Shown here piece by piece: positions 57,636 to 64,000 of a DNA stretch of 64,000 bases. A program made the position numbers and the translations under genes. This DNA is from JANMZO01 sp963763135. GTDB taxonomy: Bacteria > Actinomycetota > Acidimicrobiia > Acidimicrobiales > JANYDT01. The stretch covers positions 62,001-126,000 of the forward strand of contig CAVXNJ010000003.1 of assembly GCA_963763135.1 (NCBI GenBank). Direction: 5' to 3'. The notes under the pieces are model-generated. The model saw only the letters and a program-made list of their open reading frames with translations, ran no database searches and was not told the DNA's origin. Position 1 is the stretch's first letter. The number at the start of each line of letters is the position of its first letter.

Positions 57636-58649
57636 ATGCGCACTTCATTGGCCGATCTACTCGCTACGGGCAAAGTCCTACTTGCCGATGGTGCGACGGG
57701 CACGAACTACTTCCAAATGGGTCTGGAGTCGGGCGAGCCACCCGAGTTTTGGAACGTCGATCATCCGGATCGGGTGAAGAGCCTCCACCAACGCTTTGTC
57801 GACGCCGGCTCCGACATCATTCTCACCAACACCTTCGGATGCAACCGCAGCCGACTCAAACTGCACAACGCCCAGGACCGCACGTTCGAACTCGCCAAGC
57901 GCGCCGCTGAGCTGGCCCGTGAAGTTGCCGACGCCAGTCCGCGTCCGGTCGTGGTGGCGGGTTCCGTCGGACCGACCGGTGAGTTGTTCCAACCACTCGG
58001 ATTGTTGACCGACGAATCAGCCACCGCAATCTTCGAGGAGCAGATTGCGGGCCTGAAGGCGGGCGGTGCCGATGTGGCCTGGATCGAAACCATGTCGGCG
58101 GCCGAGGAAGTACGTGCCGCGGCCAACGGTGCGATCAGGGCCGGCTTGCCATACACAGCCACCTGTTCGTTCGACACGGCTGGCCGCACGATGATGGGGA
58201 TCATGCCCGATCAGCTCTACAAGATGTTTGAAGGGCTTTCCCAGGCGCCCCTCGCGATGGGGTCCAACTGCGGCGTAGGTGCTTCCGACATTCTCGTGAG
58301 CCTTCTCGCCATGACGGCCGACAACGCGAGTGACCGCTTCATCGTGAAGGGCAACTGCGGTATTCCGCAGTTCCACGGTACCGAGATCCACTACTCCGGT
58401 ACACCCGAGCTGATGGCGGTCTATGCCGGGTTGGCTGTTCATGCCGGTGCCCGGATTGTCGGCGGTTGTTGCGGTACATCGCCCGATCATCTGGCCGCGA
58501 TGCGACAAGCTCTCGACAACACCACGTTCGACGCCTCAAAGCGTCCGACGATGGATTCGATCGTTGAAGCCATCGGCCCGCTCGCAAACCAGGCTCCAAC
58601 CATCAATACCAGTGAGCGCACGCGTCGCCGCGGCCGCTCCGGGGAGTAA
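57636..58649 (+). CDS. Betaine-homocysteine S-methyltransferase-like protein
   Basis: The 337-residue protein is a zinc homocysteine methyltransferase: VLLADGATGTNYFQMGLESG, DIILTNTFGCNRSRL, and the zinc cysteines Cys212 (SNCGVGASD), Cys278 and Cys279 (VGGCCGTSPDHLAAM). The length and substrate region resemble BHMT-type enzymes more than the cobalamin MetH domain. It would move one methyl from glycine betaine to homocysteine, giving dimethylglycine and methionine. This is a second possible exit for betaine methyl groups beside the MttB/corrinoid route. A selenocysteine or S-methylmethionine methyl donor is an alternative. Confidence 0.88.
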   Translation: MRTSLADLLATGKVLLADGATGTNYFQMGLESGEPPEFWNVDHPDRVKSLHQRFVDAGSDIILTNTFGCNRSRLKLHNAQDRTFELAKRAAELAREVADASPRPVVVAGSVGPTGELFQPLGLLTDESATAIFEEQIAGLKAGGADVAWIETMSAAEEVRAAANGAIRAGLPYTATCSFDTAGRTMMGIMPDQLYKMFEGLSQAPLAMGSNCGVGASDILVSLLAMTADNASDRFIVKGNCGIPQFHGTEIHYSGTPELMAVYAGLAVHAGARIVGGCCGTSPDHLAAMRQALDNTTFDASKRPTMDSIVEAIGPLANQAPTINTSERTRRRGRSGE

Positions 58650-58657
58650 GCCGGGCC

Positions 58658-59062
58658 CTAATCCCCGTCGGCTTCGCTGTCGCTGCTGTCTTCAAGGCCA
58701 TCGTCGAGGTCATCGTCGAGGTCATCGACCAAGTCGCCGGAGACCGAAACCGCGTCGCCTTCCTTCGGCTCCCAGCCGAGGTTGGCGGCCAGACGGAACA
58801 AGCGCTCCTGCGGGTACAGCGCTTCGAGTTCGGCCGCGCCGGCCAACGCCTCCGCCAAAAGATCGTCGCCGCATGGGCGCGCTTCGCGTCGCCACTGCCG
58901 CACATACACATCGGCGGTGGTGATGTCGGCTTTTCGCGTGGCCCGCTCAATGGCTCGATGGAACCGCCGGGGAAGAACCCGTTGCTCCCGGACCCGCCCT
59001 GATTGGGCGTTGATCTGCGCGGGGATGTCGCGCCAGAAAATCGTTACAAGCTTCGCGGGCAC
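58658..59062 (-). CDS. Virulence-factor-domain (PF13769-like) small protein, copy 2
   Basis: This 134-residue paralogue of the 36301-36657 protein begins PAKLVTIFWRDIPAQINAQS and has VYVRQWRREARPCGDDLLAE in the middle. It ends in a long acidic Asp-rich tail (DLVDDLDDDLDDGLEDSSDS). It is convergent with the BHMT-like gene. Having one copy beside each methyltransferase supports a role linked to methyl transfer. Function is not known. Confidence 0.8.
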   Translation of the reverse strand: MPAKLVTIFWRDIPAQINAQSGRVREQRVLPRRFHRAIERATRKADITTADVYVRQWRREARPCGDDLLAEALAGAAELEALYPQERLFRLAANLGWEPKEGDAVSVSGDLVDDLDDDLDDGLEDSSDSEADGD

Positions 59063-59122
59063 GGCCTCTAACCGTAGTGGCAGCCGAGCCGATCTCGCGT
59101 CGACGGATGAGCTGAGTGTCGC

Positions 59123-59797
59123 TCAGAACCCGAGGATGGAAGCGAATTCATCTACCTCAGCGCGCGTCGATCGCAATTGATTGACCGGCGCATCGGGGTC
59201 GGCGTAACCGAGGGCCATGCCGCAGTAGAGAACCTCGGTGTCGGCCAACCCAAAGTGCGCCTTCAACGACTCGCGCACGGTGCCCCACGCCTCCTGAAAA
59301 CACGTGGCCAGCCCGCGCTCGGTGGCAACGAGCGCAAGCGACTGCATGAACATGCCGAGATGGGCCCACTGGCCGTGTCCCATGCGCTCATCGATCACGA
59401 AGAACACGCCGACCGGCGCATCGAAGAACTGGTAGTTACGGGCCAAGTGGGCGAAACGGGCCGCTTTGTTGTCGCGCCCGATACCCAGTAGCTCGTACAT
59501 TTCCTCACCAAGGTTGTAACGGCGGCTGCGGTGCGGCTCCCATAGGTCCGCCGGGTACAGCGGGTAGGCACCCGCTTCACCACGGGGGTTCGAGGCCATG
59601 GCGCGACCAGCCACCTCAACCGCGGCATGACGAGCGTCGCCGGAAACCACGATCACCTTCCAAGGCTGGGTGTTTCCGCCGGAGGGGGACCACCGGGCCG
59701 TATCGAGCAGTTCTCGCACCATCGATTCGGGAACAGGCGTCGGAAGAAACGCTCGGGTCGAAATACGCTGATGAAGAGCCTCGGTCACGGTGGTCAT
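59123..59797 (-). CDS. Nitroreductase family protein
   Basis: The 224-residue protein is FMN-dependent nitroreductase-like: ISTRAFLPTPVPESMVRELL, ARWSPSGGNTQPWKVIVVSG and the late GLATCFQEAWGTVRESLKAH with MALGYADPDAPVNQLRSTR. Members reduce nitro groups, quinones or flavins or act in cofactor metabolism; the substrate is unknown. It starts upstream of the direct-repeat region that separates it from the divergent azlC gene. Confidence 0.88.
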   Translation of the reverse strand: MTTVTEALHQRISTRAFLPTPVPESMVRELLDTARWSPSGGNTQPWKVIVVSGDARHAAVEVAGRAMASNPRGEAGAYPLYPADLWEPHRSRRYNLGEEMYELLGIGRDNKAARFAHLARNYQFFDAPVGVFFVIDERMGHGQWAHLGMFMQSLALVATERGLATCFQEAWGTVRESLKAHFGLADTEVLYCGMALGYADPDAPVNQLRSTRAEVDEFASILGF

Positions 59798-59840
59798 GGC
59801 CGTAACGTACCTCGCAAATTACCCAGTGCTGTGCTTCGAG

Positions 59841-59961
59841 TGTCTGGTTCGGGTCCCGTTCCGTTCGGGTCACACGGGGTTCATCCCCTCGTGAGCTGTG
59901 TTCGATTGTCTGGTTCGGGTCCCGTTCCGTTCGGGTCACACGGGGTTCATCCCCTCGTGAG
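59841..59961. repeat. Exact 55-bp direct repeat, 66-bp period, between divergent genes
   Basis: 59841-59895 and 59907-59961 are identical over 55 nt and separated by 11 nt, so the unit spans 66 bp. Each contains GTTCGGGTCCCGTTCC with an internal TTCGGGTC duplicate and a small GGGGTTCATCCCC hairpin. On the minus strand the two units translate as RGDEPRVTRTERDPNQT in the same frame. No gene covers them. They may be a dispersed repeat, a promoter duplication, or a short coding fragment. Confidence 0.85.
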
Positions 59962-59974
59962 TAATACTTGGTCA

Positions 59975-60760
59975 GTGCCCGTTGTTCGTCAGATCCGCTC
60001 CATGTTCGTGCCGGAGTTCGACATCGAGGGGTTTCGACAGGGCGTCCGCGACATGTCCTTGCTCGGCGTGGCCATCGCCGTATGGGGACTCGTGACCGGC
60101 GTAGCGATGGTGAAGGGCGGCATGCCCGTCTCAATTGCGCTTGTCATGACGTTCACGGCGTTTGCCGGATCGGCTCAGCTCGCCGTGCTACCACTGCTCG
60201 CCTTGAAGACCCCGTTGCCGATCATCTGGGTCACGTCGTTGCTCGTCAACGTTCGCTTCGCGATTTTCTCCGCCGCCTCACGAGACTTCTTCACCCGCTT
60301 CCCCTTTCACCAAAGACTGTTTGCCGCGTATCTGAACGGCGACGTCGGTTCAGCGGTGTTTCTCAAGCGGTACGGCGCAGCTACCGAGCGAGGCACCGGC
60401 GAACAGATCGGATACTTTTTCGGCATTGCGGCCGTGAACTGGGTGGCGTGGCAGGCGTCTTCGGTGGCCGGCTTTTTGCTCGGCGGGCTCGCTCCGACGA
60501 ACTGGGGGCTCGAACTCGCAGCGGTCCTGGCGCTGGGGGCCGTCCTGATCCCGATGCTGAACCGTTTCCCTGCCGTGTCGGGGGTGCTCGTCACCGCAGT
60601 GCTTTCTATCGCGACGGTGCGGGTCCCGTTGCATCTCGGCATCGTGATCTCGGTGCTCGTCGGAGTCGCGGTGGCCGTGGCCGTTGACACGGTAAAGCAC
60701 TCGCCGGTGGTGCCCGCGGTCGAGACCGTGCCCGTATTCAGCGACGCGAAGGAAGCGTGA
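59975..60760 (+). CDS. azlC: AzlC-family branched-chain amino-acid exporter, large subunit
   Basis: The 261-residue protein has the AzlC pattern: about seven hydrophobic segments with MTFTAFAGSAQLAVLPLLAL, the conserved NVRFAIFSAASRDFF and LNGDVGSAVFLKRYG, and a C-terminal membrane pair. The AzlCD pair exports branched-chain or related amino acids. GTG 59975 or ATG 60002 are the start options, both in frame; no strong ribosome site is seen. The frame extends upstream through the 66-bp repeats and should not be used. It overlaps azlD (TGATG). Confidence 0.9.
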   Translation: MPVVRQIRSMFVPEFDIEGFRQGVRDMSLLGVAIAVWGLVTGVAMVKGGMPVSIALVMTFTAFAGSAQLAVLPLLALKTPLPIIWVTSLLVNVRFAIFSAASRDFFTRFPFHQRLFAAYLNGDVGSAVFLKRYGAATERGTGEQIGYFFGIAAVNWVAWQASSVAGFLLGGLAPTNWGLELAAVLALGAVLIPMLNRFPAVSGVLVTAVLSIATVRVPLHLGIVISVLVGVAVAVAVDTVKHSPVVPAVETVPVFSDAKEA

Positions 60761-61095
60761 TGATCGCCCTCCACAACTGGCCTTACATGCTCGCAGCGAT
60801 CGCCGGCATGACGGTGACCACGTTTGCCACACGCGGCAGTTTCTTCATGCTTCCGACATCGGTCAAGCTCCCCGAACGGATGGAGCACGCACTTCGATTC
60901 GCGCCGGCGTGCGCGCTGACCGCCATCGTGGTTCCCGGTGTCTTTACCAAGAACCAGCACCTTTTCCTAAGCTTGCATAACAATCAGATGTGGGCCATGT
61001 TGGCCGGGTCGATCGTGTTCGCGAAGACCCGCAACATGCTGGTGATGATGGGTGTCGGCATGGCGGTCTTCACCGCTCTTCGACTCTGGACCTAG
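60760..61095 (+). CDS. azlD: AzlD-family branched-chain amino-acid exporter, small subunit
   Basis: This 111-residue protein has about four membrane segments and the AzlD features TTFATRGSFFMLPTSVKLPE and FAPACALTAIVVPGVF. The start ATG 60760 overlaps the azlC stop; an in-frame GTG at 60757 is equivalent. It forms the second half of the AzlCD exporter. Confidence 0.9.
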   Translation: MIALHNWPYMLAAIAGMTVTTFATRGSFFMLPTSVKLPERMEHALRFAPACALTAIVVPGVFTKNQHLFLSLHNNQMWAMLAGSIVFAKTRNMLVMMGVGMAVFTALRLWT

Positions 61096-61099
61096 TTTC

Positions 61100-62101
61100 T
61101 CAGCCGATCGGTTCGAATCGACCGCTCCTGGTTGAGGCGAAGATGGCGTCGATGATGCGCATGTTCTGCATTGCGTCGAGCAGGTGCGCCGACGTTGGTT
61201 GCTCGTTGCGAACCCTCTGGGAGAACGCTTCACCCTGAAGGGTGTACTGGTCGTTGGTGGGCACGACGTGCCGGGTCGCGTCGAGGCCGTCGGCCGTTTG
61301 GCCTTCGTGAGTGAGATAGATCGCCGGTTCGTCGAGCGGTTGGTTGAACGGGATCGTGATCTCCAGCCGCCCGAGTGTGCCGTAGACGTGAACCCGCTGG
61401 TGGTAGACGCACTGGGTCGAGACGGAGAAGTTGCTGGTGCGGCCGTCGCCGAAGTCGAGCAGTGCACTGGTAAGACGGTCGGTGCCGAACGCCGGATCGA
61501 GGTCAGCCACGGCCGCTACCCGAATCGGTTCCGCGTCGAGAAACCAGCGCGACGCCACGATCGCGTAGCAGCCGATGTCGTAAAGTGCGCCGCCGCCGCT
61601 TGACGCGATGTTGCGGATATTTCCCGAATCGGTGTTGTTGTAGCTGAACGTCACGTGCATGTGCGTGACCCGTCCGAGTTTGCCGCTGCGGACCAACTCA
61701 CGCGTCTCGGCCCACTGAGGGTGGAAGCGGACCATGAAAGCTTCGGCGATGTGCACGCTGTCAGCGAGCGGAAGCAGTACGTCGAGTTCGCTGGCCCGCA
61801 TTCCCATCGGCTTCTCGCAGAGGACGTGTTTGCCGGCCTCCGCGGCCCGCTTGGTCCACTCCACGTGCAGATCGTTCGGGAGTGGGTTGTAGATAACGTC
61901 GATGCCGGGGTCGGCCAGCAGTTCTTCGTAGGATCCGTAGGCCACCGGTATGCCGTTGCGCTGGGCGTACTCGGTGGCTCGGGGAAGATCTCGCGATGCG
62001 ACCGCAGCAACCTCGATCATCGGGGACTTCTTCAGGCCGGGTATGAACTTCTCCTCGGCGAACGACGATGTTGACAGAATTCCCCAACGCACTGGTTCCA
62101 T
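61100..62101 (-). CDS. Gfo/Idh/MocA-family oxidoreductase
   Basis: The 333-residue protein has the N-terminal Rossmann segment VRWGILSTSSFAEEKFIPGL, the NAD-binding AEAGKHVLCEKPMGM with the conserved EKP, and the C-terminal alpha/beta domain with GGGALYDIGCYAI that carries the catalytic Asp/His region. The substrate, often a sugar or inositol, cannot be read. ATG 62101 gives the standard start; the frame extends ten codons. It is convergent with azlD, 4 nt apart. Confidence 0.87.
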   Translation of the reverse strand: MEPVRWGILSTSSFAEEKFIPGLKKSPMIEVAAVASRDLPRATEYAQRNGIPVAYGSYEELLADPGIDVIYNPLPNDLHVEWTKRAAEAGKHVLCEKPMGMRASELDVLLPLADSVHIAEAFMVRFHPQWAETRELVRSGKLGRVTHMHVTFSYNNTDSGNIRNIASSGGGALYDIGCYAIVASRWFLDAEPIRVAAVADLDPAFGTDRLTSALLDFGDGRTSNFSVSTQCVYHQRVHVYGTLGRLEITIPFNQPLDEPAIYLTHEGQTADGLDATRHVVPTNDQYTLQGEAFSQRVRNEQPTSAHLLDAMQNMRIIDAIFASTRSGRFEPIG

Positions 62102-62137
62102 GGCCCAAGGTTTAGCGCAATCTCTGAGCAACGTTGA

Positions 62138-63190
62138 TCAGGGTAGGGGGTTGGCATCATCTGCCGGCGTTGGCTCGATAGGCGTGTCGGTCGGCGCGAT
62201 CGGCGCGTTAGTCGTGCGGTTACGACGCCGTGCGGACCGGCGCTTGAGCCACAGGGCCGCGGCCAGCAGGATGGCGAGAAAGGGAACAAACGGGAGGACC
62301 GCACCGCTCGCGGCAGCGAGGGCCTGAGCGATGTCACCGAGTGCATCGACGCTGTTGCGCCAGGCCCGACGGAACGACGGTTCCCGGGTTTTGACCGGCG
62401 CGACCACTGCGCTGTTGCCTTTGCTCACGAGCGTCAGGGTGATCGTCGACAGCGACGTCTGGTCGCCGAGCACGTTGAGTTGCCCCTGCATTGACTCGAT
62501 CTCGGCCTCACGGTCGGAGAGTTCGTGCTCGATGAGCAGGATGTCGGACGGCTTGACGGCCTGGGTGATGAGCTGGCGCAGCCGTTCGGCGCTGATCTTC
62601 TTCGAACGCAGGCGCGACTCGAGGTCCCGGTACTGGTTCGTCACCTCTTCCGATGCAATGTTCGTGGAGAGTACGGAGCCGAACTTCGACAACCGATTTA
62701 TCATGGTGTCAAATTGACCCACGGGGATTCGGAACGTGAGGGTCACCTGGTCACTGAGACCGTACGTGGCCTCTTCCGAACCCAGGAAGCCACCGGCGGC
62801 AGTGACGGCGTTTCGAAGCTTCGTCGTCGCGTCGGGAACGTTTGCCACCTCGAGGGTGACCTGTGCCGTGCGGATGATCTTTCGGTTGATAAGCGCGCTT
62901 GGTGTTTGACCAGGAATCGAGGTAGCCGGCGCCGAACGGTCAGCGGCTGATTCGGCGACCGATACGGTGTCACCGGCGGCATCGCCGGTCGCCAGACCGA
63001 TAGCGGTCGCCGGCGAGTCTTTCCGTTCGGTTGCCGCCAAGGTCATGTCGGCATCGTTCTGAGACGAACTGGCGAACCTGTCATTCGAGCATGCGCCGAG
63101 CAACAACGTGCTTACGGCGAAGGCGGCCAGAACCCTCTTTGCGCGGCCGTTCTTTGGGTCCTGAACGAAAGCTCGTACTGATGCGTGCAT
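62138..63190 (-). CDS. DUF4349 lipoprotein
   Basis: The 350-residue protein has a lipobox (LAAFAVSTLLLGAC-S) after a basic start, then DUF4349 features: KIIRTAQVTLEVANVPDATT, AAGGFLGSEEATYGLSDQVT, a coiled coil of about 60 residues (RLRSKKISAERLRQL to ESMQGQLNVLGDQ), and a C-terminal membrane helix (AVLPFVPFLAILLAAALWL) followed by a basic tail. The function is unknown. Its stop lies 36 nt before the Gfo/Idh/MocA start, so the two may be cotranscribed. Confidence 0.87.
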   Translation of the reverse strand: MHASVRAFVQDPKNGRAKRVLAAFAVSTLLLGACSNDRFASSSQNDADMTLAATERKDSPATAIGLATGDAAGDTVSVAESAADRSAPATSIPGQTPSALINRKIIRTAQVTLEVANVPDATTKLRNAVTAAGGFLGSEEATYGLSDQVTLTFRIPVGQFDTMINRLSKFGSVLSTNIASEEVTNQYRDLESRLRSKKISAERLRQLITQAVKPSDILLIEHELSDREAEIESMQGQLNVLGDQTSLSTITLTLVSKGNSAVVAPVKTREPSFRRAWRNSVDALGDIAQALAAASGAVLPFVPFLAILLAAALWLKRRSARRRNRTTNAPIAPTDTPIEPTPADDANPLP

Positions 63191-63303
63191 GGTTTCCCCT
63201 TGTCGATCCCATCGATTGATGATGGTTCGACGTCGGGTGATCCTCGTTCAGTTCCGACCACGGAGATTTCTTTGCCAGGCACGAACGGCGGCGGATCTCC
63301 GGG

Positions 63304-64000
63304 TCATTCCGCTACAAGCCGCACGACCTGACCGAAGGGGAACTCTTCGTCGAGCAGGCCGCCGGGCGTTACCGCCCAAAGAACTGGTAGGTCGCAGGAT
63401 TCCGGGAACGGGCCGAAGCCATCGGTGAGATAGACCGCGACGCTGGGGCGGCCGTCGCCCAGGTCGTCGGCCCGTTGCAGCGCTTCAAAGAACGGTCGAA
63501 AGTCGGTTCCGCCTCCGCCCTGGGCGGGCGGGATCTCGTCGTGGGGGCCGATCATCCATGGTCCGTAAAGTTCAGCGTCGGCGTAGTACAGCGCACATTG
63601 AATCGCGGGGTACGCGCCGAGGACGGATTGCAGCTCGCCGACGAACGCCCGGAGGCCCTCCTCATCGACGCTTCCTGAGGTATCAATGCAGACGGCGATG
63701 CGCAGCGACTGGTCTTCGAGTGTTTCCAAATACAACCCACTGTGCACGTGCCGGCGATCAAACGCCGCGAAGTCGGTCGCCGAAGGCGTGAGGAAATTCC
63801 ACAGCAGGGCCCGCCAGTCGTGGGTCGCTTCCTCCACTGCTCCGAATGCCCGGTCGACTCCGGCCGGAAGCGTCCCATGGCGGTTGCCGCGTCCGACCGC
63901 AAGCGCCTGCGCATTTGCCTTGCGCCAGTGCTCCTCGATGGCCTTTCGCTGGGCGTCGCTCAGCGCTCCTTCGGACGTCGATACCGCGTCGCGGTCCGCG
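63304..64000 (-). CDS. VWA-domain protein (DUF2201-like), C-terminal part, start cut by window edge
   Basis: Reading on the minus strand, the open frame runs from the window edge (AQRKAIEEHWRKANAQALAV) through EATHDWRALLWNFLTPSATD to a VWA-type domain with the MIDAS motif AVCIDTSGSVDEE and GGGGTDFRPFFEAL. Such VWA-like proteins often pair with a MoxR-type ATPase; the rest lies outside the window. A start at 63837 would be internal. The metal-binding MIDAS residues (DxSxS, then Thr and Asp) are present. Confidence 0.8.
   Translation of the reverse strand, partial: ADRDAVSTSEGALSDAQRKAIEEHWRKANAQALAVGRGNRHGTLPAGVDRAFGAVEEATHDWRALLWNFLTPSATDFAAFDRRHVHSGLYLETLEDQSLRIAVCIDTSGSVDEEGLRAFVGELQSVLGAYPAIQCALYYADAELYGPWMIGPHDEIPPAQGGGGTDFRPFFEALQRADDLGDGRPSVAVYLTDGFGPFPESCDLPVLWAVTPGGLLDEEFPFGQVVRLVAE

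Noticed and set aside
59627..59974. Extended N-terminus of AzlC
   Set aside because: It crosses the nitroreductase gene and the 66-bp repeats; family similarity starts after 59975.
1..64000. tRNA or rRNA genes
   Set aside because: I saw no cloverleaf-like or rRNA-like stretch; a tRNA scan would be needed to exclude short genes fully.

Overview
The window is high-GC DNA with dense ATGA/TGATG gene overlaps, GTG starts, Thr/Pro-rich secreted proteins and a Zur-type operator. Together these suggest a free-living, probably aerobic actinobacterium, plausibly of the marine or freshwater Acidimicrobiia type. That assignment is an inference from protein style; there is no rRNA here to settle it.

Layout. 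1-3040: the end of a LuxR-type response regulator and a large secreted NHL-repeat protein with a Thr/Pro stalk. 3299-5121: an MTHFR-like protein and FolD with a strong terminator. 5160-10708: a carnitine block (carnitine dehydrogenase with a frameshift, a BKACE-type 3-dehydrocarnitine cleavage enzyme, a hydroxyacid dehydrogenase, a histidine kinase and gamma-butyrobetaine hydroxylase). 10762-13160: a haloalkane dehalogenase, then a linalool dehydratase/isomerase-like gene with an in-frame TGA at the expected catalytic cysteine and a SECIS-like hairpin just after it. 13340-18131: a secreted protein, then a GntR regulator divergent from a dimethylglycine-dehydrogenase-like flavoprotein, their start codons overlapping. 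18240-20014: etfB-etfA. 20060-31587: mixed housekeeping genes (a decapeptide-repeat membrane protein, a P-type ATPase, a Zur-box znuACB operon, a cupredoxin lipoprotein, an XRE-cupin regulator, a His-rich methyltransferase and secreted proteins). 31673-37982: a minus-strand corrinoid operon. 38336-45700: choline dehydrogenase, an acyl-CoA ligase, an IclR regulator, a solute-binding protein and an aldehyde dehydrogenase; the ligase, IclR and aldehyde dehydrogenase genes each contain one frameshift. 45794-56164: fhs divergent from a second MttB-like gene, followed by a DMGDH-like gene and an unusual sarcosine-oxidase set. 56201-64000: BHMT-like, nitroreductase, AzlCD and other single genes.

How it fits together. 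The window encodes most of a route from quaternary amines to glycine and formate. Gamma-butyrobetaine can go to carnitine, dehydrocarnitine and betainyl-CoA, and choline can go to glycine betaine. Glycine betaine can lose one methyl through MttB, the corrinoid protein and the methyl-THF methyltransferase (kept active by the RACE-type reactivator), or through BHMT. DMGDH-like and Sox enzymes can take dimethylglycine to sarcosine and glycine, with EtfAB accepting electrons. C1 units can be oxidised through MTHFR, FolD and Fhs. The same pair of palindromes, 18 bp centre to centre, lies upstream of the corrinoid operon and between fhs and the second mttB, so these units are probably one regulon.

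The strongest novel signal is the candidate selenoprotein at 11697-13160. The most interesting regulatory signals are the twin-palindrome operators and the head-to-head GntR/flavoprotein start overlap. Four single-nucleotide frameshifts may be sequencing errors or real decay; raw reads would decide.
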